A stretch of 64,000 nt of DNA, taken from the NCBI GenBank assembly GCA_031472005.1, contig PZJY01000013.1, forward strand, positions 558,001-622,000, written 5' to 3'. The notes under the pieces were generated by a model. It saw only the letters and a program-made list of their open reading frames with translations, did no database searches and had not been told where the DNA came from. Source of the stretch: Tetracladium setigerum (lineage: Eukaryota; Ascomycota; Leotiomycetes; Helotiales). Below, piece after piece: positions 37,574-48,910 of the stretch (the stretch's first letter is position 1; every line of letters begins with the position of its first letter). Both the position numbers and the translations under genes were made by a program.

Positions 37574-37932
37574 GTAATGTAACGCACAGGGGTATTCCTA
37601 ACTCGGAATACAGGTGTGTAATTATAGTAATAAATAAGGTAGGAGAGCTATCCCAGATTAAGCAGTAGGGTACGTCACTAGTGTCGAAGAATACTGTGTT
37701 GAGTTGAAAATGGAGCTCCTAGCTACGGAATAACGTCCAATGACTGTACAATTACCTTACTTAGCACGAATGAAAGGAGATTTGCAAAATACTAGTCCCG
37801 TAATACGGAAGGGTGGATCGTACCTCATGATATCACATCCTGGCCTTATTTACCCCGCATGAACTAGGTACCAGTACATAAAACTTTCTATTTTTGCTTA
37901 TCTATCATGTTCTTCTACTCATCGCATTCTGA
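37574..37932. other. Intergenic region between convergent genes
   Basis: 359 bases holding the 3' ends of the arginase-like gene and the DUF7703-like gene. Nothing else seen. Confidence 0.5.
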
Positions 37933-38817
37933 CTACAGAACAATGCTCTCTCTGGTGCCAAAGCTGTTATCACCACCATGACTGTAACTCTGCAGTATTT
38001 CGCTGTTGTCATGGCGATATGTGTCTCCTCCTGTGACAGGATAGTTCCGAGGACAATATGAACAGTTACTGCCTTGGAGGACGTAAAGTAGTTGGTTGAG
38101 GACATTGAACTCCATTTTGAGCTTGATACTGTAAACAGCAGTCTTGTAGGTAGTTTGAATGTGGAAGTTGTCGGTGAACTCGGTGATGAGGAGGGAAATG
38201 TCCAAGAGGACAATGAAGACGTTGATGAGAATGACATTTCGAATGACCTTGCGCTCCTTTGGGCCTCTTAGTATGAGGACTGGTCTGAGAGCATTTATCG
38301 TCTTCCAAATATAGAGTCCAGAGATAATGAATTCCTGGATGCAGAAGCCTGTGAGTTGGATCTTTTCGTAGATAATGAACGGTTTGAGGAAATTTGTGTA
38401 GCCCAAGTTACTGCCAAGAAAGAGGACCGTTACTGGCAAGTGAAGGATGCAGAAATTCGTGATAATCATAATGATTACCCACCGAACCTCTCTATCGTTG
38501 CCAGCCACGAGGTGTAAACGGGAGTACAGGACGACAGCTTGCCCCGTCACCATCGCATACCAGCCAATAACGGTGACAACGCACATTGGAAAATCGGGGG
38601 CAAGCTGGAAGTAGCGTAATAGGACGGCCACCGCGTGGACTGGAATGCCCAACGAAGCAACAATCATACTCCAGAAGTATAGACCAGTGTGACGCTTGAA
38701 GGTGTTGAAGATTAAGACGAGAATTTCGATAACATTCGAACACGAAATTGCGAAGAAGCCCGCAATTACCATGGCGACGGGGAGTGATACCGAAATTGAA
38801 CCAGTCTCACCCGCCAT
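37933..38817 (-). CDS. DUF7703-like seven-helix integral membrane protein
   Basis: A single exon of 294 residues. Seven hydrophobic segments are visible, at about 12-36, 45-68, 78-98, 112-133, 150-172, 193-214 and a weaker one near 226-248. The second to fifth helices carry the family-like blocks YFWSMIVASLGIPVHA, GWYAMVTGQAVVLYSRLHL, LHLPVTVLFLGSN and YEKIQLTGFCIQEFIISGLYI, which I associate with the fungal DUF7703 integral membrane family. The topology suggests a receptor-like protein, but no ligand or G-protein coupling is known for this family. The C-terminal tail is polar with Ser/Tyr clusters. Confidence 0.8.
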   Translation of the reverse strand: MAGETGSISVSLPVAMVIAGFFAISCSNVIEILVLIFNTFKRHTGLYFWSMIVASLGIPVHAVAVLLRYFQLAPDFPMCVVTVIGWYAMVTGQAVVLYSRLHLVAGNDREVRWVIIMIITNFCILHLPVTVLFLGSNLGYTNFLKPFIIYEKIQLTGFCIQEFIISGLYIWKTINALRPVLILRGPKERKVIRNVILINVFIVLLDISLLITEFTDNFHIQTTYKTAVYSIKLKMEFNVLNQLLYVLQGSNCSYCPRNYPVTGGDTYRHDNSEILQSYSHGGDNSFGTRESIVL

Positions 38818-39515
38818 TTCGTCGAATGCGAAGTGGAAGGCTAGAGTCGAGCCTAAGAAACAGCTGGGAATAATATAACTATGTAGAAGAATTAGAGTGT
38901 AAAAAATAGAGAAAGGAATTGGGTTTGGGGTTTTGTAATGTGGTCGGATTTTTAGCTCGTTGGTTCAAGCCAAGCATAAACTTTAAACACCACCAGACTA
39001 CTTTGCTTCGCCGAAGTAGAACCTCAAGCCACCAAAAATCTTCCCGCAGACCGTCCAACTGCCATCTTTTGGGTTGTATCTGTCATTTTGGCACTTGTCG
39101 TTGATCAAAACGAAGCTTCAAGAACGTTCTTGTCCTTAGACCCCTTCAACTATCCACTTTCAAAACTACATATTAAAAAGCATGTAGAAGATCAACCTTG
39201 CCTAATTACTAATTGAGCGTTCCGAGCATTTGCAAAGAGGCGATAAGCCTGATTTGGTCGGGGTCCCTGCGCGAATGTGATCCTTCAAGTCTTCCCGTCT
39301 TTCGTTTGCCCCTTATCAACTGCAGGCACGACTCATGTCATTCTAATTTTCCACAGAACTTCGTTGCAGAAATTACTCGGTATGCCCCTACATCTGAACT
39401 TCGCACGGCCTTTGCACAGACAATAGTGGAGGCGTTCAGACATAGGGGCAATACGAGTATGTCTTACGTCGAGATGAACAATCCTGTGGAAACCGGGGAA
39501 TGGTGAAACTTTAGG
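38818..39515. other. Intergenic region
   Basis: No supported gene. A frame at 39213-39506 ends in sequence that looks partly protein-like (FVAEITRYAPTSELRTAF) after an AG at 39356-39357, but it has no start or partner exon, so it may be a relic. Confidence 0.4.
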
Positions 39516-39811
39516 TTAAGCTAGGCTGCTAGCGATTTCAAGTCCAAGATCCCGCAATTGGTCTAGAAGTTCCTTGTTTGAGAATGGAATAGGGGCCTCA
39601 TTTTCCCGAGATTGGCGAAGATCAGGGCCTTCAAGCTTCCTTTCTACGCTCTCAAACGCATTTATGAGACCTTTGATCTGATCCGAACATAATTTTCTGT
39701 ATATTTTGCTAGCTCGAATCAAAGATTTGGAGTACTTGATCGATTGGAAGTGTACGGTACTTACTTACACTTAATCATTTGTGATGCGTTTTTAGGTATA
39801 GGGATGTTCAT
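39516..39811 (-). CDS. Candidate small two-exon gene (79 residues), unknown function
   Basis: Exon 1 (39769-39811) reads MNIPIPKNASQMIK; exon 2 (39516-39712) reads SSKIYRKLCSDQIKG through NKELLDQLRDLGLEIASSLA and stops. The 56-base intron has a good GTAAGT donor and a GAG acceptor. The sequence is helical in character with charged and leucine residues at regular spacing. No family recognised. It could instead be the last exons of a larger or decayed gene. Confidence 0.35.
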
Positions 39812-40507
39812 GGTATATTGAAGGATAAAGTAACGGGCTCATAACAGTGGGGTTGGAACACTGCTACGAAGAGAGCAGTCAATTCAACAACAAAATGATC
39901 ATCAATGTCATAGATTTTGATGTAAAGAAGTCCGTGGCTTTTGTTACTGCGGCTTATAAGAACACCATTCAATCAGGCAAGAGAGATTAGAGAAGGCCGA
40001 GAGAGATACTTGCAAACCGCTTATAAGATCCTGAGACTCTTAATTGGGCTGCTGGTGACCCTGCCAGGTTCAAAGTCAAATGCCATTATTACGAACTTTC
40101 GACAAACCGTAGGACGGAGCAATGGTATGGGACAATGGATACAGTTGAGCCTTGAATTACTGATATGGTTGAGTGATGGAATGGTGTAGAGAGAAGCGAG
40201 TACAAGATATTTATAGCCATTTAGGAGCTAAAATCCATTAAAAGCTTGTGATCTCTCCTCTCCTTCTTCTCTACATGTTAATACGCGTATACTGGAAGGG
40301 GCAGCTGGACGAGGCCTTGGCATTACTTGGTCCTGCACAGTTTGGTGGTACAAATGACGAAGCTCGGCTTTAAGTGTACTACGCTTATGATGGCGAAGGA
40401 GCGATGAATGTAAATATGCCCTTACTTCTCTTTTTCTCGCAAAAAAGCAATTTGTTCTGCCCCCTTCAGTGAAAGAAACACCGTCGCCTCCTGTTCAAAA
40501 CACAACC
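39812..40507. other. Intergenic region upstream of the acyltransferase
   Basis: No supported gene; presumably the divergent promoters of the small candidate gene and the acyltransferase. Confidence 0.45.
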
Positions 40508-42085
40508 ATGTCTCCTTCTACCAAGAACTTCACCCCATACTCGACCAAAACAAACAATGCTCTCTCGAAAGATATTACCGTCTTCGTCGGCTTCATTGTC
40601 GACCGAGTTCTGGATATCAAAATCCTCCATAATGCCGCCAAAGAATTGATCAACCAGTGGCCAATTTTAGGTGGTGAATTGATTACAAGCGTATGTCCCT
40701 TATTTCCTTCTTCAATCAGGGCTCACTCACAACCCAAGCTAAATCATTCACCAGACAAACCCATACTCCTTCCGCGCGGGCGAAACAACCGATTTCCAAT
40801 CACGCTCTTGGGTCCAGACCTCACTTAAAGAGATATTCCCATTTGATTTCCACCCCAACGACAACAGCGCTTTCGCAAATGAACCAACATTCCATGAGCA
40901 ACCCAACGGCCGCGTCGCGGACAATTTATTCCACTTCAACTCCAATGTCCGCTTGAACGCTCTGCCCAAAACCTTGTTGGCCATTCGAATTACCGTCTTG
41001 AAAGATGCCACGCTCCTCGGCTTTCGCATCCCTCATATCCTCGCTGATGCCGAGAGTGTCCATCAGATTGTGGAGGCTTATGTCTCTCTCATCTCCAAAC
41101 CAACATCTCAAATTTCGAAACTTGTCGATCCCCCAGATGTGATTTATCCACTCTCCGAGATTGTAAAAGTAGATACTGGGGTAAAAATGCCCAAAGGAAT
41201 GGAGCTTCAGGGCATTCCAAATTTACTCCTCAGGGAAATCATTGCAATAGGACTGTTAGCCTGGTGCTGGTTTTTCCTTCGGTTTGCGATGAAGAATCTT
41301 AAGGCAAACCTCTTCAAATCAACAACGTCTAGTGAGAGATTTGTATACTTGCCGAGGACTTTGGTGGAAGAGTGGAAGAAAGAGGGACAGAAAGAATTGG
41401 ATCAGCAGGGAGGAGAGGGAGGGATGGGGGTGGTGAAATTGAGTAATCTCGATATGATCACTGCTTGGATTCTAAAGGTACTCTTAAACCCCCTGATTAC
41501 GCTCGAAATATAACACAATTAACAGATGAAAAACAGAAATGTGCCTCAAAAGCAACTCACAAAAACGAAGTCCTGGACCTAATGTACGTAATGTCCTACC
41601 GCTTTGCCCTCACACCTCCAAAGCCAGGAACCGAATATCTCAAAAGCAGCCAATATGAACTCCACATCCCCTTTCCAACCCTTGATCTTCCATCCCACGC
41701 TACTGTCGCATCAACAATCCGTACCACAATCCTCTGCTCTAAACAATCATCCACCATCAAAACAAACCTAGAGTTTCATGAAAAGACAACTACCGAGTTG
41801 GTTGTGCCGCGGACTATGGATCCATATGTAATTAGCAGTTGGTGCAGTGCAAGATTTGATCTGTTGGATTTCAGTGGTGCGGTCGTGCTTGGGGGACGGA
41901 ATGCCGGGGATGGTGAGGAGGGAAGGAAAGCGAAGGTGTTGTTGACGGTGCCGAGGATCACAATGCCTCTTGGGATTGTGCTGGAACCGTATGTGATTAT
42001 TTTGAGAGATGGAAAAGATGGATATTGGGTGAGGGCGAATTTGTCGAATGAGAGATGGAGTGGATTTGGTGTCGAGATTGATTGA
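40508..42085 (+). CDS. BAHD-like acyltransferase (fungal transferase family, trichothecene acetyltransferase type)
   Basis: Three exons (40508-40690, 40755-41477, 41537-42085) encode 484 residues. The central RIPHILADAESVHQ contains the catalytic HxxxD (His155, Asp159) of the CoA-dependent acyltransferase superfamily. The N-terminal part (ELINQWPILGGELI) has the usual helix-strand pattern preceding it. The C-terminal DFGWG motif of plant BAHD enzymes is not evident, as often in fungal members. A hydrophobic stretch near residues 240-265 (IIAIGLLAWCWFFLRFAM) suggests membrane association. Acceptor substrate unknown; no polyketide synthase, NRPS or P450 lies nearby, so a biosynthetic cluster is not supported. 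The last splice uses the acceptor CAG at 41534-41536, the only one keeping frame. Confidence 0.82.
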
Positions 42086-42550
42086 GAATGAACATGTAGG
42101 GTAGCCTCCGAACTCTGGTCATAGAGTGCACATACAGATAATACAATACGCGTATGTATGTATGTATGTATGTATGTGGAATTTCATCATATTGAGTGGA
42201 AGTCAACTCCAAAACAAAACATTTCAATTCCATAAAGTAGGGAAACCCCGACGCAATCCAGGCTGAAAGACTCGCTATCTAAGGTATCTTGCTAAAATTC
42301 AACTTAAAAAACGGGTGAACAGCACAAACTCCAAACTCCCGTCAATCCCCGTAATTTCCCTCAAAATGATTTTACCAAAAATACCCAAAACATCGAACCC
42401 AGCCCCAAACTCCAGCTCTACTTAACCCTCAAGCTCGACTCGAATACGAACTACTCTCACTTCTCCCACCAGCACCTCTTCCACCCCACCACGTCACGAC
42501 CCCAGTTCCCTTTCTAACTCTATACCTCACATCAAGATCCTATCTCACAG
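42086..42550. other. Intergenic region between convergent genes
   Basis: Holds a GTAT tetranucleotide microsatellite at 42152-42178 and the 3' ends of both neighbours. No gene seen. Confidence 0.5.
42152..42178. repeat. GTAT tetranucleotide microsatellite
   Basis: About six perfect GTAT units. Confidence 0.9.
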
Positions 42551-43030
42551 TCAGTAACGCCTAATATCCCAAACCATCTTAACACGTCTATAAACATAGA
42601 AAGTAATGAACTTCCAAAAATCTTTTACGATCGAAATCTCTCCCAACAGCCAGCTCTCCTCCAAAACTACAAATTCCAAAACTCCATACTGAAAAACCGA
42701 ACGGGGCAAGGCAAGGTGGGAAAATACATACTCCCATCGCATTAATATATATAACCCTCGCGACTGCACCAACTCCAATGATCAACGGGATCGTCTGTGC
42801 CGGCGAAGAAAGCTCGTTTACGCCAGTGATACTGTTCCATGAGATTGTTGTCTCGATCGCTGCGAGGACGATCGAGACGACGAGGAGATAGATAAAAGTG
42901 TCGAATTCTTGGAGTGCGGTTTCTCTCAGTTTGCTTTTTAGTTTTTAGTAGAGTTAGATCCACTTTTCTTTTCGTTTTTGGTATAATTGGAGGAGTTGAA
43001 AAATGGACTTCACGAAAAGAGCGTTCGTAG

Positions 43031-43068
<38 letters not shown>

Positions 43069-43777
43069 AAGAAAACACCTACCCGACATCGATAATATCA
43101 TCAAACTCACTACTAGTAACACTCAACGCCCTCCCCTCCTCATCAACGACCTCTCTCAACCACCCACCCCTCGCCATCTTCACCAGCGTCAGAACAGCCA
43201 CCACCGCACAACCGACCAGAATCAAAAACATGAGCAAAATATGCCCGACCACAAAGCCCTTCTGATCCAATCTCACCCTCGAGAAGAAAAAGGCATACTC
43301 CTGACACCTGCCATCACTAAACCTAAACCCACCATTCCCGCGCGCCGCAGCAGGAGTACCAGAGACATCAAACCAAAACCACAACTTAAAGAGCGCAATC
43401 GCAACCAGCAAAAGAAAATTCAAAATCGCTGCGATGGGACCGGGATCGACTCTTGCGTATCGGGCTGGGTCGAATGGGATTTGACAGCAACTCAGTAGGC
43501 GCCAGATGTAGAGTGGGACGTAGTACAGGAAAGAGCCGAAACAGAGGAGGAGGGTGATGTATATCTCGACGGGTCGGAGGACGTTGCGATCGGTTTGGAT
43601 TATGAGACCGAGGAAGGTGGCGCTGGTGATGAGGGAGTGGAGGAGGCGGGTGGGTTTTGTTTCGCTGGGCGCGATCCAGAGGGAGAGCGGGATTGTGTAC
43701 CAGAGGAGGTAGAAGGAGATGCGGATTCCGAGGCCGTAGGTTTCTAGATGGCCTGGGAAGGCGCATGGGTTGGACAT
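42551..43777 (-). CDS. Fungal multi-pass (about seven-helix) integral membrane protein
   Basis: Three exons (43083-43777, 42732-42924, 42551-42688) encode 341 residues. I start at MSNPCAFPGHLETYGLG (43777), because fungal proteins of this kind begin with such a short luminal segment and GLGIRISFYLLW; an in-frame ATG 12 codons upstream is possible. Hydrophobic helices are seen at about 16-36, 46-66, 76-96, 112-135, 178-203, 245-265 and 285-305. Splicing gives DVGETALQEFDTFIYLL and NAMGYGVLEFVVLEE, both in frame. No family name is certain and no function is known. Intron 1 (158 bases) carries a TG/GA microsatellite. Confidence 0.78.
43033..43068. repeat. Compound TG/GA dinucleotide repeat inside an intron
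   Basis: About nine TG units followed by about nine GA units, wholly within intron 1 of the seven-helix gene. On the gene strand it gives a (TC)n(AC)n pyrimidine-rich tract upstream of the acceptor. Confidence 0.85.
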
Positions 43778-44540
43778 CTTGGTTACCTTTGGGAGAGAGG
43801 TGTTGACAATCAATCCACGGGATTGGGGCCGCGGGTGTGATTGGCGGACTGAGCGAGAAGCTTAATATCGTCGTCGACCTTTCAAAAATCAAACAAAACA
43901 AGAGTCAGGTGGATGAAATCAAGGGTACTCTACATTATAAAGATAAAGATGTTAAAAGATGTCGAAAAGCACGAGGTTGGGCAGAGATAAAATCCTTCGT
44001 GACACTTTGAGGTTTCTCTTCCGGTCGCCTCATTGCATGGCGGATCTTTCAGAGCTGGACTTGCATTGCATGTCAGCCTAACATCGTCGTCGGCGTATAT
44101 GAGAGGAGCATATGCTACGGAGGTACTTGTGTAACCAATTAATAACAATGCGGATAAATGCATGTGTGGCAGCGTCTGTGATATTGATGCTTGGCTCGCC
44201 CTGATTGTGGGGGCGGCATGGGTGCAGAGAGTGGGGGGAGGTTGGGGACCTGCTAAATGGATAAATTGACAAACAATTGATTCGGAACAAGCTGCTATCA
44301 ACTTAATAAGGTCTCTCACAAACACAATTGCTGACTTACTGAGGTGGAACGTTGATGAGAGATCGTTGTTAGCTCAAATAGGCAGCTCAAAATTACCAAC
44401 AAAGGAATTGCTCATGAACTTGCAATGCTGTTAAGAATATGTTTCTCATTCTGTGTACACACAATCAATCCAATACTCCTACGAACTCTCACAACTTAAC
44501 AACGACACAAGAATAATTTCATCCCACACCCTTCAGCGGA
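43778..44540. other. Intergenic region
   Basis: About 760 bases between the seven-helix gene and the M4 peptidase (both minus). Open frames at 43930-44325 lack protein character. No gene supported. Confidence 0.45.
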
Positions 44541-45942
44541 TCACAAACGAGCGCGAGGGACAACGGTGCGATAGACCTTGACCTTAACCCATGCATTCTT
44601 GACAACATCTGCAACCTCCTGATCGAACATACTCAAGGCGTACTTGACAGTAAGGTCGGCAAAGACCTTGAACGCGAGTTTGGTGTTGATTCTTCGCAGG
44701 GAAGGATCGTTAAGAGCAGCATACCATACTTGGCCAGCTTTCTCCTATGGTGGGACATGGGGTCAGATTTGTTTGAAATGGATGGAAGGACACAACAGCA
44801 GGATGAGGGGAGCAAAGAAAACCATTCGCGCTAGGAAATTTACTGACCCATGAGTAACCTCCAAGATTTGTGGCAGCAAGGTAGAAAGCACGGTTAGGAA
44901 TTCCCGAGTTGGTGTGAACACCACCCCAATCACCGAGTTTGGTGTTTGGGAGCTCTTTGAATCCATCCATATCAGCAGGTTGGCGGTCTTTGCCAATCTT
45001 TGGGTTGTCGTAAGCTGTGCCAGGAGCCTTCATGGATCGCAAAGCACTTGCGTTGGTGATAGTTGGGAGGAATATACCCTCACCAATAAGCCAGTCTGCA
45101 TCCTTGGCTAGCTGCTTGCCATCAGGGTGATAGTATTGCTTGATCATGGAGCCGAAAACATCAGCGAGAGACTCATTGAGGGCACCAGACTGAAACTTGT
45201 AGGCGAGATCGGCAGTGTGCTGAATGACACCATGGGTGAGCTCATGGCCGATGACATCGATGTTTTTGGTGAAACCTAGAGTAGAAGTAAGAGCTTGAAT
45301 TGAATTGGATGAAGAGTTCAAAGGGCCGGAGTTCATACTGCTAAAAATAGCTCCATCACCGTCACCAAATGCCATCTCGTCGCCATCCCAGAAAGCGTTG
45401 TCCATGCCTGGCGGACCAGGAATGTCATCGAAATGGATGCTAGCAATCAGAGGAAGACCAGCATCATCAATGGAGTTTCGGCCGAAGACCTTGGAGAAGA
45501 AGTCAAAGGATTTCCCAAAGTACTCATGCACCTCCTTTGCATTCACATCCCGGGCTAATGCGGCAGTGTCACCCCCTTCTTTAAAGATAAGAATCTTGCG
45601 TTGTTTGTTAGTTTTATTCGAGTCGTAGATCTCGCGTTGAACGACTTTCATGACAGGTTCTGGTGTGGGCTTAGGCTGGGACTCAGGGACTAGGTCGTGA
45701 TCAGCAGAGTCAGATAAAGTGACACGGGGAGTCTTACCATCCTCTGTGAGACTGGCTTGATGAGCAAAAGCCTGACGCTCTATGTAATCTTCTCGATGTC
45801 TGTAAATACTCTTGAGAGTTTTGCTCACGGCAGCACGAGTGCGTTCGGAGTGGCCATCATAGCGTAGAATGTCAATCAAGAGATCGGGTGGGACGATCGA
45901 ACAACAGACTTTCTTGCATCGTTGAGTTGGAGTCTGTTCCAT
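44541..45942 (-). CDS. Protealysin-like M4 (thermolysin family) zinc metallopeptidase
   Basis: Two exons (44848-45942 and 44541-44744) encode 432 residues from the ATG at 45942. The zinc site is complete: HELTH (233-237) within IGHELTHGVIQHTADL, and the third ligand Glu257 in GALNESLADVFGS. DWGGVHTNSGIPNRAFYL carries the later active-site His. There is no signal peptide. Instead the N-terminus has CCSIVPPDLLIDIL followed by RAAVSKTL, the short propeptide type (PPxxLL) of bacterial protealysins, rather than the long secreted thermolysin prosegment or the M36 fungalysin form. Protealysins are typical of bacteria, so bacterial origin by horizontal transfer is plausible; the 103-base intron shows adaptation to the fungal genome. 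A TATA-like sequence lies upstream on the same strand. Confidence 0.9.
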
Positions 45943-46099
45943 TTTGGAGTAATGTAATGGAGTGATGATCTTGGAGAGATGATGTTTTGGTGTTGATATT
46001 TGGATTGATAGACGATGATAATTGCGGATAGTAAAGTGCAAGGAGTTTGAAGCAAGGAGTGAAGTTGAGATGACGGAGCGAGGAGCGGATATGATATCG

Positions 46100-46107
46100 T
46101 TTATATA
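46100..46107 (-). promoter_or_regulatory. TATA-like box of the M4 peptidase gene
   Basis: TATATAAA on the minus strand, about 160 bases upstream of the chosen ATG. Confidence 0.45.
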
Positions 46108-46850
46108 GAGGGTGAAGAAGAGGAGAAGAAAGACGACATTACCAATGTCGCAGTCTTGGGCAGTTGGTATGGTTCGTTACTTCCTTTCTGTTCGGCAAAT
46201 ATGACAAGTCGGCGTGCAACAGGCTAGGTAGTTCCTCAAAACTTAAAACTCAAAACTCAAGATCTTCTCAGCTTAGAAGGAGTGTGCCACGGCTGAAATA
46301 TTAAGTCCGATTCTATCGAACAAAAAGCAAGCGCAAAGGCAGCTGACAAAATTCAAAGGACCTGCACACTTGCAAGGCTACGCAAGACCTTGATACAAGA
46401 CACCAAGTGATAAGGTAGACGCCTAATGATACAAAGTTCAGTGGTTCAATGGGGAACATCTCTGCAATGAATTTCGTAGTTATACTTGACATTGTCTACC
46501 ACTAGATAGATATCGAGAAGAGTCCACAAGGAAGACCTGGAATAATTTTCGAAATTCTCGCGATACCAAATGAAAGACTTCGAAACAAGCCCCCATACTA
46601 CAGTATTATACCAAGTGTTCCCATTATACGGAGCGTGATACTCGGAAGCTTCTTTTGACCGTAACTAGGTTCTTGAACGCCTGGTGCCGAGGAACTTCAG
46701 GCAGCTTTGTCCGCGTGACACCAGAACACACCAGAACACAACCGTCACACAGCTCCAGCTCGAGGGCTGTATCATGAGCATGCCTTCTCAAGAAAACAGG
46801 GACAGTATGCTTTCCTTTCTGCTCGCATCTCGTGGTGATTGGTACACAAG

Positions 46851-46910
46851 TCTTGCTTGTTGTCTTGCTTGTCGTCCTGCTTGTCGTCTTGCTTGTCGTC
46901 CTGCTTGTTG
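46851..46910. repeat. 12-base tandem repeat, five copies
   Basis: Five consecutive copies of TCTTGCTTGTCG with C/T changes at two positions (T/C at position 3, C/T at position 11). Confidence 0.85.
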
Positions 46911-47473
46911 TGAAGTTTACTCATGACATCTGACGTCTGTCTCCAGAGGCCATAACCTACGTCAATCGAGTTTGACTCGGTAGAATGTTGGGATGCCTGT
47001 TACACAATCGACTCAGAGATAATATCATCTCTATTAAACTTTCTGACAGTGGACGACGCTTTTGTGAGATATGAAAGAGTTCCAGACAAAAGTTCTTCTG
47101 TATTTTCAGCTTTGCGCCTGTAGCCCGTCCAGAAATTACTGTACACTTGTAATAGGTATATGCCCACCCAAGAGTTGTTCAAAGTGGTTATTGATGCGTA
47201 TCTTTCTGGAAAAGGTGAACTGGTTGATCCTGAGGATATATTCGAAGTCCAAAATAAAAGAGGTGCGGTGTAGACTCGCAGTCGAGGAGGAGTGAGGTGC
47301 AGCAGTCAGTAGTGGAGCAGAAACCGATCATCTTTGCCCGATTTGGTGGATGGCGATACGGTGAAAGCCGGCAGTATTTGCTCCATCATTATCGCCAGCT
47401 TGCCTGGCTTGCTTGTGGTAATGTCATGAAACCTTCACAAAAACCACAAATTTATTTCCAGTAAACCGATATC

Positions 47474-48910
47474 ATGCGACTACGTCTACCCGGAGCTTCT
47501 CCAAGATCAATTGGGTCCTTAGGTGTTGTCGCCCATGGCAAAACCTCAACGATACTCCGTGGGGGAGCCAGCAGATTCCGACTGACGCATAACATTATCC
47601 AGTCAACAACATACCAGAATACTAGCAGAGCTTACTTTTCTACTCCATCATCTACGCCCATAATCTCTGGGGTCTTTCCAGATTTAGTGTCTCCGGAAGA
47701 AGAGCCAGCTGTCGCATTCGCATTTGAGTAGCCAAACCCGCTCTTCCTGCCACCTTAATAAAGAGCTAACCTTCCGCCGACAGTATCGATGGCGTCCTTC
47801 TACGTTCCTCCGAGCCCATCAAAGGCGCCACTGATACACTTAAATATCTCTCTGCGAACGAAATCCCATTCATCTTACTCACCAATGGAGGGGGCAAGCA
47901 CGAAAGTGCCCGAGTACTGGAATTGAGTCAGAAACTGGGTGTGCCCCTCACGGAAGAGAACTTTGTGCAATCACACACACCATTCAAGGCATTGGTCGAA
48001 GGATCTGGGGAGCACGACGCTTTAAAAGACAAGACCATACTAGTAACGGGAGGCCGAGGGGAGCAAGTTCGGGAAGTTGCAGCGAAGTATGTCAACCTGA
48101 TCAGTCGTCTCTGCTGTACTAGGTCTAACGGCTCATTGTAGATACGGATTTAAGAACGTTGTCACACCCGGCGACCTTCTCATGGCTGAGCCGAAGATCT
48201 GGCCGTTCAATCAAATATTCACAGACTACTACAAATCCTCGGCACAAGTCCTACTACCACGAGACAAGCCCCTCAAATTCGACGCCATATTCGTCTTCAA
48301 TGACCCTCGCGACTGGGCGCTCGATTGCCAAATAATATTAGATCTTCTCCTCTCTAAGGAAGGGTATATCGGGACATACTCCTCCAAGAATGGAGACGAA
48401 AGCCTCCCCAATAGAGGATGGCAGCAGGACAACCAACCGAAGCTGTACTTCTCGAACCCAGATCTTTTCTGGGCCACCGACTACCATCTTTCTCGGTTGG
48501 GTCAAGGTGGTTTCCAGGCTGCGTTGCAGGGCCTCTGGAATGCTACAACTGGAGGTGCAAAGCTCGAGAAAACCGTGATCGGCAAGCCACATGCTCACAC
48601 GTACGAGTACGCCGAGAGAGTGTTAGTGAAATACCGCAATCAGTTGCTGGCATCAAAAACCCAAAAAGATAGACCGATTAAGGCTCTCAAACGTGTGTTT
48701 ATGGTTGGTGACAATCCAGAGTCGGATATCCGAGGTGCGAACGATTTCCAAAGCCCGGTCGGGACGGAGTGGACTAGTGTCTTGGTCAAGACGGGTGTTT
48801 ATAAAGAAGGTACCGTTCCTACGTGTAAGCCAACTGTAATCGTGGAAAATGTACTAGAGGGCGTTAAGTGGGCTTTGGAGCAGGAGGGCTGGAAAGGGAA
48901 GGCCGAGTGA
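47474..48910 (+). CDS. HAD-superfamily hydrolase, CECR5/TIGR01456 type, probably mitochondrial
   Basis: Three exons (47474-47727, 47784-48086, 48142-48910) encode 441 residues. The first 60 residues are rich in Arg, Ser and Thr with almost no acidic residues (MRLRLPGASPRSIGS...), consistent with a mitochondrial presequence. HAD motif I is AFAFDIDGVLL (Asp85, Asp87; the Asp85 codon is split by intron 1). Motif II is FILLTNGG, and motifs III/IV are represented by VIGKPHAHTYEYA (Lys) and FMVGDNPESDIRGAN (Asp pair). This order with a large cap insert matches the eukaryotic CECR5/CUT-1-like group, whose substrate is not established. All splice junctions keep frame. Confidence 0.88.

Larger units (their letters stand above)
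45943..47473. other. Intergenic region between divergent genes
   Basis: About 1.5 kb with no supported gene. It contains the TATA-like site of the M4 gene, a duplicated ACACCAGAAC at 46718-46739 and a 12-base tandem repeat at 46851-46910. The open frame over that repeat (46684-46926) is a by-product of it. Confidence 0.5.

Noticed and set aside
43037..43498. 153-codon frame antisense to the seven-helix gene
   Set aside because: Shadow of the real gene's exon and its intronic microsatellite.
40508..43777. Secondary-metabolite gene cluster around the acyltransferase
   Set aside because: No polyketide synthase, NRPS, terpene cyclase, P450 or pathway regulator lies nearby.
46684..46926. Cys/Ala/Arg repeat peptide frame
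   Set aside because: Explained by the 12-base tandem repeat; no start context or homologue-like sequence.
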